A DNA stretch of 64,000 bases from Arthrobacter sp. fls2-241-R2A-200 (GTDB lineage: Bacteria; Actinomycetota; Actinomycetes; Actinomycetales; Micrococcaceae): assembly GCF_030209745.1 (NCBI RefSeq), contig NZ_JARVRJ010000001.1, positions 1 to 64,000 of the forward strand, written 5' to 3'. Shown here piece by piece: positions 42,603-50,443 of the stretch. Both the position numbers and the translations under genes were made by a program. A model generated the notes under the pieces. That model was not told where the DNA came from. It worked only from the letters and a program-made list of their open reading frames with translations, and made no database searches. Numbering within the stretch: position 1 is the stretch's first letter; each line of letters begins with the position of its first letter.

Positions 42603-44156
42603 ATGGACAACAACGGAGTTGGCTCGTGGCTGCATCGCCGACGCATCAAATCCGCGGCAAAGGTGGCGCTCATCTCAGGCGAGCGGACCCTGAGCTACGC
42701 AGAACTCGCGGACAGGGCAGACCGGCTGGCCGACGCACTCCACAACAGGGGAGTGAGGAAAGGAGACCGGGTTGCCTACCTCGGCGAGAACCACCCTTCA
42801 TTCGTGGAAACGTTCTTCGCTTGTGGACTGCTCGGCGCCATCTTCGTCCCCTTGAATACCCGGTTGACTGCGCATGAACTCCAGTTCCAGCTCCAGGACT
42901 CGGGGGCGCGGCTCATGGTCAACGCGGCAGCCCTGGACAACGTGGCGGCGGCGTCCTTGGTGGACACTGCGGTAACCCACCGCCTCGTGGTGGCATCCGA
43001 CGTCGGCAGCTCCGTGGCTGTCGTCCCTGAGCTGCCGGCCGGCGTCGAGCATTACGATGCAGCGATCAGCGCCGCCGCAGGCGCGCCCACGGATGAGCCG
43101 GTGACCCTCGACGACGGTGCCATGATCCTGTACACCTCGGGCACCACAGGCAAGCCAAAGGGTGCGCTGCTGACCCACGGCAACATCACGTGGAATTGCA
43201 TCAACACCGTGGTGGACATGGACCTGAACCGGAACGATGTTGCCCTCATGATTTCGCCGCTGTTCCATGTGGCCTCCTTGGACATGGGTTTGCTGCCGAT
43301 GCTGCTCAAGGGAGCAACGGTGGTGCTGGAGTCCAAATTCGACGCCGGAAGGGTGCTGCAGTTGGTGGGTCGCCACAAAGTCACCACTCTCAACGGAGTT
43401 CCCACCACGTTCCAGATGCTGTGCGACCATCCGGACTGGTCGACGGCGGACCTCAGCTCCTTGGACAAGCTCACCTGCGGAGGATCCGCGGTTCCGGCCC
43501 GCGTGCTCGATGCCTATGAACAGCGGGGCGTCGGCTTCACGAACTGCTACGGAATGACCGAAACAGCCCCCGGAGCCACCATGTTGCCCGTCTCCCGCTC
43601 CAAGGACAAAGCAGGCTCTGCCGGGTTGCCACACTTTTTTACCGACATCCGTATCGCCGATCCCCTGGGTGGACCGGCCCCCGCGGGCTCAGTAGGGGAG
43701 ATTCAAATTTCCGGGCCAAACGTCATCAAAGAGTATTGGAACAGGCCGCAAGCCACGGCGGAAAGCTACGCGGATTCGTCCTGGTTCCGTTCGGGTGACA
43801 TGGGCTGCCAGGATGATGAAGGCTTCCTGTTCGTGTCCGATCGGATCAAGGACATGATCATTTCCGGAGGTGAAAACGTCTACCCGGCCGAAGTGGAGGC
43901 AGCTATCGCGGAACTGTCCGCTGTTGCGAGTGTTGCCGTGATTGGCGTAGCCGATGATAAATGGGGTGAAGTTCCACGGGCGATCATTACCCTCCGCGAG
44001 GGCCAGTCACTCACGGAAGAGCAGCTGCGCTCGCATTTGGACGGTCGCTTGGCAAGGTACAAGATTCCAAAATCCGTGGTGTTTGTCGAGGAGATGCCCC
44101 GGACGGCCAGTGGAAAAATCCGCAAAATGGACCTGCGCCGTCAGTTCGCAACTTAA
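42603..44156 (+). CDS. Acyl-CoA synthetase (AMP-forming; feruloyl/long-chain type)
   Basis: A 517-aa ANL-family ligase that activates a carboxylic acid to its CoA thioester. The P-loop is ILYTSGTTGKPKGALL near residue 175, then NCYGMTE, FRSGDMG, SDRIKDMIISGGENVYP, and the catalytic Lys in RTASGKIRK near residue 505. It is the entry enzyme of the operon. AGGAGG is 9 bases before the ATG, and the gene starts 11 bases after the MFS stop. Confidence 0.92.
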   Translation: MDNNGVGSWLHRRRIKSAAKVALISGERTLSYAELADRADRLADALHNRGVRKGDRVAYLGENHPSFVETFFACGLLGAIFVPLNTRLTAHELQFQLQDSGARLMVNAAALDNVAAASLVDTAVTHRLVVASDVGSSVAVVPELPAGVEHYDAAISAAAGAPTDEPVTLDDGAMILYTSGTTGKPKGALLTHGNITWNCINTVVDMDLNRNDVALMISPLFHVASLDMGLLPMLLKGATVVLESKFDAGRVLQLVGRHKVTTLNGVPTTFQMLCDHPDWSTADLSSLDKLTCGGSAVPARVLDAYEQRGVGFTNCYGMTETAPGATMLPVSRSKDKAGSAGLPHFFTDIRIADPLGGPAPAGSVGEIQISGPNVIKEYWNRPQATAESYADSSWFRSGDMGCQDDEGFLFVSDRIKDMIISGGENVYPAEVEAAIAELSAVASVAVIGVADDKWGEVPRAIITLREGQSLTEEQLRSHLDGRLARYKIPKSVVFVEEMPRTASGKIRKMDLRRQFAT

Positions 44157-44314
44157 GGTTAAATTTCGCGTGGGCCGGACCGAATAACGTCCTATTAAGG
44201 TAATTCGACGTTAAATGTTTCTTTCAATATGCCTTTACCGCTGCTGCGGGCACTACGATAAGCACGACTCATCCTGAGTATGACTTATCAACACTAGCCC
44301 CGGGGGATATACCA

Positions 44315-44809
44315 ATGAGCTACCCGCAGCAACCGCAACAGACACAACCTTATTCAGCACAGGCCGGCGAGCCGCCGCTTTGGGCTCCCTACTATGGCGC
44401 CCCCATTGGTGCCGCAGTGAAGCGTTTCTTCAAGAAGTACACGGCCTTCACGGGACGGGCGAGCCGCAGTGAATACTGGTGGTGGACTTTGGTTTCGTTC
44501 ATCGTCAGCACGGTCCTGAACATCCTCGCGTCGGTTATCGGTGCGGCCGGAGCAACGGTCTCCGATTCCGGTGCTACGGTTCCGGGTGCTGGGGCCATCC
44601 CGTTCTACATCCTTCTCGTCATCTGGGGCCTTGCGACGATCATCCCGTCCTTGGCGCTGCTGGTCCGCCGTCTGCACGACGGCAACTTCAGCGGCTGGCT
44701 GGCGCTGCTGGTGCTTGTGCCTTTCCTCGGCGCACTGGCAGTACTTGTGCTCTCGCTCTTGCCGTCCAACCCGGCCGGCCAGCGCTTCGACCGGCCCACA
44801 GCCGGCTAG
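44315..44809 (+). CDS. DUF805 membrane protein
   Basis: A 164-aa protein. It has a Pro/Gln-rich cytoplasmic N terminus, then the DUF805 core (RFFKKYTAFTGRASRSEYWWWTL-type start with FTGRASRSEYWW), about four membrane segments, and the conserved ALLVRRLHDGNFSGW motif before the last helices. The function is unknown. GGGGGA precedes the ATG, and a terminator follows. Confidence 0.85.
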   Translation: MSYPQQPQQTQPYSAQAGEPPLWAPYYGAPIGAAVKRFFKKYTAFTGRASRSEYWWWTLVSFIVSTVLNILASVIGAAGATVSDSGATVPGAGAIPFYILLVIWGLATIIPSLALLVRRLHDGNFSGWLALLVLVPFLGALAVLVLSLLPSNPAGQRFDRPTAG

Positions 44810-44823
44810 CAGTACCCGCAAAG

Positions 44824-44856
44824 AAGGGGCGGCGCACTTTTTGTGCCGCCCCTTTC
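44824..44856 (+). terminator. Terminator after the DUF805 gene
   Basis: AAGGGGCGGC (44824-44833) pairs with GCCGCCCCTT (44845-44854) over an 11-base loop containing TTTTT, and a short T-run ends the arm (CCCCTTTC). It lies 15 bases past the stop codon. Confidence 0.75.
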
Positions 44857-44927
44857 GCATGCCGCCCTTTCGCGTGCCGTTCGTGCGATGCTGTGGAGTG
44901 AGTTGGACCCCAACGGTGAGGAGTGCC

Positions 44928-46133
44928 ATGTCTGCCGCAACGATCAAGCGATGCGCCGTCATCGGGGGCGGAATCATCGGCGTCGCCGTAGCCCGGGAGT
45001 TGGCCAACAAGCTCGACGGCGTCCAGGTCACCATCTATGAGAAGGAAGACCGCCTGGCCGCCCACCAGACAGGGCATAACTCCGGCGTGGTCCATGCCGG
45101 CCTTTACTACGAACCCGGCGGCTTGAAGGCGAGACTATGCCGCCGGGGGGTGGACTTGTTGCAGGATTTCTGTGCCGCCAAAAACCTCCCTTACGGGGCC
45201 TGCGGCAAGCTGGTGATCGCCCAGACGGCAACAGAAAACAAGCGCTTGGAAGCCATCTTTGCCCGCGCCCTGGCCAACGGAGTTCCGGGTGCACGGATGC
45301 TCACGGGTGAGCAGATTAGCGAGGTTGAGCCGAACGCCGTCGGGCTTTCCGCTTTGCATTCCCCGGAAACGGCGATTGTTGATTACGCGGCCATCACCAA
45401 CGCCCTGGCCGAGGATGTACGCAGGCAGGGCGGCACCATCCGGCTGGGCCAGGAGGTTACCTCGCTGGAGCATCGCGGGGCCGGAGTGGTAGTGCGCACA
45501 AAGGGCGGCGAGGAAATCCATGACGTGGTGGTGGCCTGTGCCGGTCTGCAGTCAGACAGGCTGGCGCATGCAGCAGGGGAACCGGGCACCCCTCGAATCG
45601 TCCCGTTTTTTGGACAGTATTTCCTGCTCGGACCGGAATCCCGGGATCAGGTCAAAGGGCTGATTTACCCGGTTCCCGATCCCAAGCACCCGTTTCTCGG
45701 CGTCCACCTGACCAAGCGCATCGACGGCGAAATGATGCTTGGACCGAATGCTTTCATCTCCTTCGGACGCGAATCGTACACATGGAACCGCGTGAGTGTC
45801 CGTGACATCGCCAATTACGCCCTGTTCCCGGGGTTCTGGAATTTTGCCGGACATAATGTCCCGTCCGCCATCCGCGAATTCAGAACCGTCGTCAGCAAGA
45901 AGAGGTTTATCCGCGAAGCCATGCGTTTTGTTCCATCACTGGATGGCGCGGATATTTTGCCCGGAACTAGGGGCGTTCGCGCCCAAGCGATGAATAGTGA
46001 CGGTTCACTGGTGGACGACTTTGTGATCGCACGACGCCGCAACATGGTTTTGGTGCGAAACGCGCCGTCGCCGGGGGCAACGTCGTCGCTCGCCATTGCG
46101 GAGTACATCGTGGAGCAGGCATTGCAGGACTGA
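44928..46133 (+). CDS. lhgO: L-2-hydroxyglutarate oxidase
   Basis: A 401-aa FAD-dependent oxidase of the DAO superfamily. The FAD motif is CAVIGGGIIGVAVARELA at residues 9-26. HQTGHNSGVVHAGLYYEPGGLKARLC is the strongly conserved LhgO block. PVPDPKHPFLGVHLTKRIDGEMMLGPNA and GTRGVRAQ follow. It oxidises L-2-hydroxyglutarate to 2-oxoglutarate and passes electrons to quinone or oxygen. GAGGAG precedes ATG 44928. It stands alone between two terminator-like regions. Confidence 0.92.
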   Translation: MSAATIKRCAVIGGGIIGVAVARELANKLDGVQVTIYEKEDRLAAHQTGHNSGVVHAGLYYEPGGLKARLCRRGVDLLQDFCAAKNLPYGACGKLVIAQTATENKRLEAIFARALANGVPGARMLTGEQISEVEPNAVGLSALHSPETAIVDYAAITNALAEDVRRQGGTIRLGQEVTSLEHRGAGVVVRTKGGEEIHDVVVACAGLQSDRLAHAAGEPGTPRIVPFFGQYFLLGPESRDQVKGLIYPVPDPKHPFLGVHLTKRIDGEMMLGPNAFISFGRESYTWNRVSVRDIANYALFPGFWNFAGHNVPSAIREFRTVVSKKRFIREAMRFVPSLDGADILPGTRGVRAQAMNSDGSLVDDFVIARRRNMVLVRNAPSPGATSSLAIAEYIVEQALQD

Positions 46134-46237
46134 ATGTTGCCTTCAGCACACTATTCACTGTTACCGCAGCACATGCCCTAAACTGCTTCACTGAGGTGCC
46201 GGTATGGGCGCCCTGCAGCGACGAAAGCGAACCCTTA

Positions 46238-46540
46238 ATGGCTACTGATTACGACGCTCCGCGCAAGACTGAGGAAGAGTCTCCGGCTGACTCACTTGAA
46301 GCCCTCCAGGCCTCCCGCGTGCCGAGCGCCCAGACTGCTGTCATCGACCTTGACGAGAACGATACCGCCGAAGGAATCGACCTCCCGGGGGCGGATCTGT
46401 CCGGGGAAGAACTGACCGTTGTGGTGGTCCCCGAGCAGTCGGACGAGTTCACTTGCGCCTCTTGCTTCCTGGTCCGCCACCGTTCCCAAGTGGCCCTGGA
46501 AAAGAACGGCTTGAAGTACTGCAAGGACTGCGAAGGCTGA
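46238..46540 (+). CDS. DUF4193 zinc-ribbon protein
   Basis: A 100-aa acidic protein of an actinobacterial family. The first 65 residues are rich in Asp and Glu (MATDYDAPRKTEEESPADSL). The C-terminal part is a zinc-ribbon with CASC near 72-75 and CKDC near 94-97. The family is associated with RNA polymerase function in some actinobacteria, but no role is firmly established here. ATG 46238 begins the conserved MATDYDAPR start. Confidence 0.88.
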   Translation: MATDYDAPRKTEEESPADSLEALQASRVPSAQTAVIDLDENDTAEGIDLPGADLSGEELTVVVVPEQSDEFTCASCFLVRHRSQVALEKNGLKYCKDCEG

Positions 46541-46669
46541 GAAAGTCACGGAGCCGTCACTTTCGCTGTGCATCCCTAACGGTTGAGCGCCGAAGCAGCA
46601 ATTTTCCGCTCTGAACCCTCCCTGCCCTCCTACGATTGAGTTGTCAATCTTGCCTGAAGGGGGCAAAAA

Positions 46670-47215
46670 ATGAGGAAATTCAGGGCCGGTTTAGCAGCGG
46701 TGTTCGTAGCCGCAGCATTCGGCCTGATGGCGCCGGGGCCAGCCTCGGCAGCGGCATATTGCGGGATCACGTGGGGTTCTTTGGCCAAGGCCGATCCCAC
46801 CATGAGTTCCGCGCAGGTCACCAACGTCCGGACAGGCCAGCAGGCATGTTTTGACCGGTTGGTGGTTGACCTTACGGGAACAGTGGCCGGGTATTCGGTG
46901 CAGTACGTTCCCGCGGTGGTCCAGGACGGGTCCGGGATGCCGGTGCCGTTGAGGGGCGATGCCGCCCTTCGTGTGGTGGTGAATGCGCCGTCGTATGGTC
47001 CAAGTGGTCAGCCGACTTTCACGCCGTCGTCCGCCACGGAACTCGCTAACGTCACCGGGTACCAGACGTTTCGTCAGGTGGCATACGCGGGGAGCTTCGA
47101 AGGTACCACCACGTTGGGGCTGGGTGTCCGCGCCCGGCTTCCGTTCCGGGTCTTCACCCTTGCAGGGCCCGACGGCGGCTCCCGGCTGGTGGTCGACGTC
47201 GCCCATCACTGGTAA
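46670..47215 (+). CDS. Secreted AMIN-like domain protein
   Basis: A 181-aa protein with a signal peptide (residues 1-27, MRKFRAGLAAVFVAAAFG to the A-x-A site PASAAAYC). A single AMIN-like beta domain follows: NVRTGQQACFDRLVVDLTG, then VQYVPAVV, and a C-terminal FRVFTLAGPDGGSRLVVDVAH. There are two Cys in the mature part. AMIN-type domains bind peptidoglycan or target division proteins; the role here is unknown. A very strong terminator follows. Confidence 0.8.
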   Translation: MRKFRAGLAAVFVAAAFGLMAPGPASAAAYCGITWGSLAKADPTMSSAQVTNVRTGQQACFDRLVVDLTGTVAGYSVQYVPAVVQDGSGMPVPLRGDAALRVVVNAPSYGPSGQPTFTPSSATELANVTGYQTFRQVAYAGSFEGTTTLGLGVRARLPFRVFTLAGPDGGSRLVVDVAHHW

Positions 47216-47245
47216 CTGATCCCGCAGCGAACGGGAGGGCATACC

Positions 47246-47290
47246 AAAGCGGCCGGTCCGCATGGAATTTCCATGCGGACCGGCCGCTTT
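47246..47290. terminator. Very strong bidirectional terminator
   Basis: A near-perfect palindrome: AAAGCGGCCGGTCCGCATGG with its complement, 47246-47267 against 47269-47290, closing on GGAATTTCC and ending in CTTTTT on the plus strand and CTTTGG on the minus strand. It lies between the convergent AMIN-like and APC permease genes. Confidence 0.9.
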
Positions 47291-47307
47291 TTCTCGAACT
47301 GGGAAGC

Positions 47308-48879
47308 CTACTCAGGCACCACCAAGGCAGGGGTATCCTTGCGGATGGTCTCGCCGCGGAAGAAGCCCGGGTGTCGCCGCGCCGTGATCAGCATGACCAC
47401 AACGCCAAGGGCAAGGATTCCGATCCCGATGATGAACACCAAGCCCACGCCGAAGACCTCAGAGCCGCTGCCAAAGTCCGGCGACCAACTGTCCACTGCC
47501 GTCTGGAAGAACACCACGGTAAGCACAACGCCTCCGATCACCGGGAAGAGCAGGCGCATGAACACGTTCCGGACGCTGGAGAACAAGCTGTGCCGGAAAT
47601 ACCATGTGCAGGCGAAGGCGGTCATGGCGTAGTAGAAGCAGATCATGAGGCCAAGGGCCAAGATGGTGTCGTTGAGGACGTTTTCGCTGACCACCTTCAT
47701 GATGGCGTAGAACCCGCCGGAGATCGCGCCGGCCATGATCGTGGCGAAGCCCGGGGAGCCGAAACGGGGGCTGACCGAGGCAAAACGGGGCGGCAAGGCG
47801 CGGTAGTGGCCCATGGCCAGCAAGCTCCGGGCCGGGGAAGCCATGGTGGATTGCAGCGATGAAGCAGTGCCGGACAGTACGGCCAGCGACATCAAGATAG
47901 CGAGGGGACCCATGACGGGGGAGGCCAGGGCGGCGAACACATTCTGCTGGTTGTCAGGGTTGTTCAGTCCGATGCCGTCCCCGCCAACGCCTGCCACCAT
48001 CATGGTGGCCACGATGACTGCGATGTACAGGCCCAAGACCGCGATTGCGGTGGTGGTTCCGGCTTTACCGGCAGTTCCCTTTCCGCCCTTCGTCTCCTCG
48101 TTCACCGTGAGGCAGACGTCCCAACCCCAGTACACAAAGACGGCGAGGGACATGCCGGCCGCGAACTGGTCAAAACTGCTGATCTTGGCGGGGTTGAACC
48201 AATCCCAGCTGAAGGCGATAGCGGTAGGTGAATCACCGGATGCGGCATGGGTGAGGGCCATGACGATGAAAAGCGCCAAGACGACGATCTGGAACCCGAC
48301 CATGCTGAATTGCACCAGTTTGGTTGCGTGCAGGCCGCGGTAGCTCACCCATACGGCAAGTGCCACGAACACCAGGCAGGTGAGGATATTCAAGGCTTTG
48401 TTGGAAGTCAGGTCCGCCAGGCCGGGATCGTTGAAGACCTGCGCCAGGAAGAGGTAGAAGAAATCCACCGCCACGCCAGCGAGGTTGGACAGCACGATGA
48501 TGTTGGCCGCGAGCAACCCCCAGCCTCCCATCCAGCCGACGAAAGGACCGAACGCCTTGGTGGCCCACGTAAACGTAGTGCCGCTGTCCGGGGAATCCGC
48601 ATTCAGCTCACGGTAAGCGAACGCTACGAGGATCATGGGGATGAAGGCGACGATAAAGATTGCAGGCAGTTCTACCCCGACGGCGCCTACGGCCGGACCC
48701 AGTGAGCTCGTGAGGCTATAGGCCGGGGCAACGGAGGAAATACCGAGGACGACGACGGCGAGGAGGCCCAGTTGGCCGCTCTTGAGTCCTTTGCCGCTAA
48801 TACCATGTTCTGTTCCGGCGGCGTCTGCCCCGTCATTGGGGAGGGAAGCGCCGTTCTTGCGGCCGATGATTTGGCTCAT
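47308..48879 (-). CDS. APC-family amino acid/polyamine permease
   Basis: A 523-aa permease with about 12 membrane segments. It has LGISSVAPAYSLTSSLGPA (helix 1), PMILVAFAYRELNADSPDSGTTFTWATKAFGP (the APC consensus of helices 2-3) and GWDVCLTVNEETKGGKG further on. The substrate is unknown. ATG 48879 is chosen by the AGGT upstream and by family length; the longer open frame to 48987 adds unlike residues. The promoter region contains the palindromic operator at 49022-49046. Confidence 0.85.
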   Translation of the reverse strand: MSQIIGRKNGASLPNDGADAAGTEHGISGKGLKSGQLGLLAVVVLGISSVAPAYSLTSSLGPAVGAVGVELPAIFIVAFIPMILVAFAYRELNADSPDSGTTFTWATKAFGPFVGWMGGWGLLAANIIVLSNLAGVAVDFFYLFLAQVFNDPGLADLTSNKALNILTCLVFVALAVWVSYRGLHATKLVQFSMVGFQIVVLALFIVMALTHAASGDSPTAIAFSWDWFNPAKISSFDQFAAGMSLAVFVYWGWDVCLTVNEETKGGKGTAGKAGTTTAIAVLGLYIAVIVATMMVAGVGGDGIGLNNPDNQQNVFAALASPVMGPLAILMSLAVLSGTASSLQSTMASPARSLLAMGHYRALPPRFASVSPRFGSPGFATIMAGAISGGFYAIMKVVSENVLNDTILALGLMICFYYAMTAFACTWYFRHSLFSSVRNVFMRLLFPVIGGVVLTVVFFQTAVDSWSPDFGSGSEVFGVGLVFIIGIGILALGVVVMLITARRHPGFFRGETIRKDTPALVVPE

Positions 48880-49021
48880 GTCAGTGACCTGTTCTTGAAG
48901 AAGCCGGTTGCTGTTGGGTGGGGAAGTCGATACCGCCGTCCCGGGTGCGAGCCCGCGAGCGTGGGGCTTCGAGGCAGGAAAGTTCAATCATGTGGGGCGT
49001 TTACTCCGTGAGACGACGATC

Positions 49022-49046
49022 ACTAAATGAATAGCGTTCATTTAGT
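49022..49046. promoter_or_regulatory. Perfect palindromic operator upstream of the APC permease
   Basis: ACTAAATGAA-TAGCG-TTCATTTAGT is a perfect 10-bp inverted repeat with a 5-bp spacer, AT-rich in GC-rich surroundings, 143 bases before the permease start. This is a typical size and shape for a TetR- or GntR-type dimer site. The regulator is not adjacent. Confidence 0.7.
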
Positions 49047-49123
49047 ATGGCCGCTGTCACGACTAAGTGCAAGGGGGCGCCTGTTGCCAGGCTTCTTGTT
49101 ACGCGTCTGGGCGGCGTCGCGCG

Positions 49124-49194
49124 GTCGGTTGATCCGCCGTCCGTTGTTCCCGCCGTCGGTTGATCCGCCGTCGGGCGCGTTCTCCCGACGGCGG
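49124..49194. repeat. Direct repeat with an attached hairpin
   Basis: GTCGGTTGATCCGCCGTC occurs exactly twice, at 49124-49141 and 49155-49172, with a 31-base period. The second copy runs into a perfect 11-bp hairpin CCGCCGTCGGG / CCCGACGGCGG (49165-49175 with 49184-49194). It lies after the map stop codon and may help end that transcript. Confidence 0.75.
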
Positions 49195-49239
49195 CTGTTC
49201 CCGCAGTCTGAGGGCGTGTCAGTTATTGCTGTCCGTGAG

Positions 49240-50016
49240 TCAGCCCTTTGACGGCAACGTGAGGATTTCTGCTCCGGTTTCGGTGATTGCGATGGTGTGC
49301 TCAGTATGGGCAGTCCGGCAACCCGTCGCGCTGCGGAGCGTCCAGCCGTCGGCGTCGGTGACGAGCTCGGCCGTATCCGCCATGACCCACGGTTCCAGTG
49401 CCAGCAGCAGGCCGGGCTGCAGTTGGAATCCGCGGCCGGGCCGGCCGGCGTTGGGTACGTGGGGATCCTGATGCATGGTCGAACCGATGCCATGGCCGCC
49501 GAAATCAACGTTGACCGGATATCCGGCCTCGGAGAGAACGGCGCCGATGGCGAATGAAAGGTCTCCGATGCGGGCCCCCGGCCGGGCTGCGGCGATCCCC
49601 GCGTCCAAGGCACGGCGGGTTGTCTCTATCAGTGCCACGCTCTCGGCTGGCCGGGAATCTCCAACGATGAAGCTGATGGCAGCATCGGCGGCTATTCCAC
49701 GGAGGGTCACTGCGAGATCGAGCGTCAGCAGGTCACCGTCTGCAAGGTTGTAGTCGTGCGGCTTCCCATGCAGGACTGCGTCATTGACTCCGGTGCAGAT
49801 GTAATGGCCAAACGGTCCACGACCAAACGACGGGGCATAGTCGACGTAACACGATTCAGCACCTGCGCCGAGGATCATCGACTTGGCCCACTGATTTATC
49901 TCCAGGAGGTTCGTGCCTACTGCACACCGTTCCTTGAGTGCCTGCAGAATGTCCGCGACCAGAGCACCTGCTGCCTTGGCTCGCAGCAATTCGTTGGGGC
50001 TAAGGATCTCGATCAT
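49240..50016 (-). CDS. map: Type I methionine aminopeptidase
   Basis: A 258-aa M24A peptidase that removes the initiator Met. Metal-site residues are in LTLDLAVTLRGIAADAAISF (the two Asp), GHGIGSTMHQDPHVPN (His), LLALEPWVMA (Glu) and TAHTEHTIAITETG (Glu). It lacks an N-terminal zinc finger. Actinobacteria often have two map genes, and this one is apart from the ribosomal-protein clusters, so it is probably the second copy. The gene starts 180 bases from the divergent small gene. Confidence 0.9.
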   Translation of the reverse strand: MIEILSPNELLRAKAAGALVADILQALKERCAVGTNLLEINQWAKSMILGAGAESCYVDYAPSFGRGPFGHYICTGVNDAVLHGKPHDYNLADGDLLTLDLAVTLRGIAADAAISFIVGDSRPAESVALIETTRRALDAGIAAARPGARIGDLSFAIGAVLSEAGYPVNVDFGGHGIGSTMHQDPHVPNAGRPGRGFQLQPGLLLALEPWVMADTAELVTDADGWTLRSATGCRTAHTEHTIAITETGAEILTLPSKG

Positions 50017-50077
50017 GCGGCACCTATCGTCAAGCGTCCAATAACTATCCCGGCCATATTAGTGTGGGCGCAAATCA

Positions 50078-50156
50078 ACATCCGGACCAGTTGAACTGAC
50101 GCCGGCAGTTTTATAGACCGGCAGTGTTAAAAACAAGTCGACATCCGGTCCAGCTG
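50078..50156. repeat. Interleaved direct repeats in the map/small-gene divergent region
   Basis: ACATCCGGACCAGTTG (50078-50093) recurs as ACATCCGGTCCAGCTG (50141-50156) with 14 of 16 identical. Between them CCGGCAGT occurs twice (50102-50109 and 50118-50125). The region is the shared promoter zone of two divergent genes. Confidence 0.7.
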
Positions 50157-50195
50157 CGAGGAACATTAAAGGACAGCCGTGGAAGGAGGTTGGTC

Positions 50196-50417
50196 ATGTG
50201 CTACGCGTACTATGACAACTTCGAGCGGCGCACGAAGAAGGACTCCGCGCGCAAGCCCGAGATGCACCCAACTGAGGCAAAGGTGGAACAGGAGCCGCAG
50301 GCTCCGCCAAGGAAGCCCCCGCAGGCAGAAGGATCGCCGTGGTCGTTCCTGGTCCGCCGTCGTCGTGAATCCGAGGTAACCGAGCCAGCAACGGAGCGTG
50401 TCCGCCAGAACGCCTAG
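50196..50417 (+). CDS. Small basic protein of unknown function
   Basis: A 73-aa protein preceded by a nearly perfect ribosome site (GGAAGGAGG, then 5-7 bases to ATG), which is the main evidence that it is real. It starts MCYAYYDNFERRTKKDS, has a middle rich in Pro, Gln and Glu, and a basic WSFLVRRRRE segment before the end. No family is recognised, and there is no signal peptide or membrane segment. Confidence 0.65.
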   Translation: MCYAYYDNFERRTKKDSARKPEMHPTEAKVEQEPQAPPRKPPQAEGSPWSFLVRRRRESEVTEPATERVRQNA

Positions 50418-50443
50418 TTCCGTCCGCTGGTGGCGAGGTTCCG

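Larger units (their letters stand above)
48880..49239. other. 360-base intergenic region between map and the APC permease gene
   Basis: It holds the APC permease leader and operator (49022-49046), a 31-bp direct repeat (49124-49172) and a hairpin (49165-49194). No protein-coding frame here has family motifs. The leader between 48880 and 49021 shows nothing else. Confidence 0.6.
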
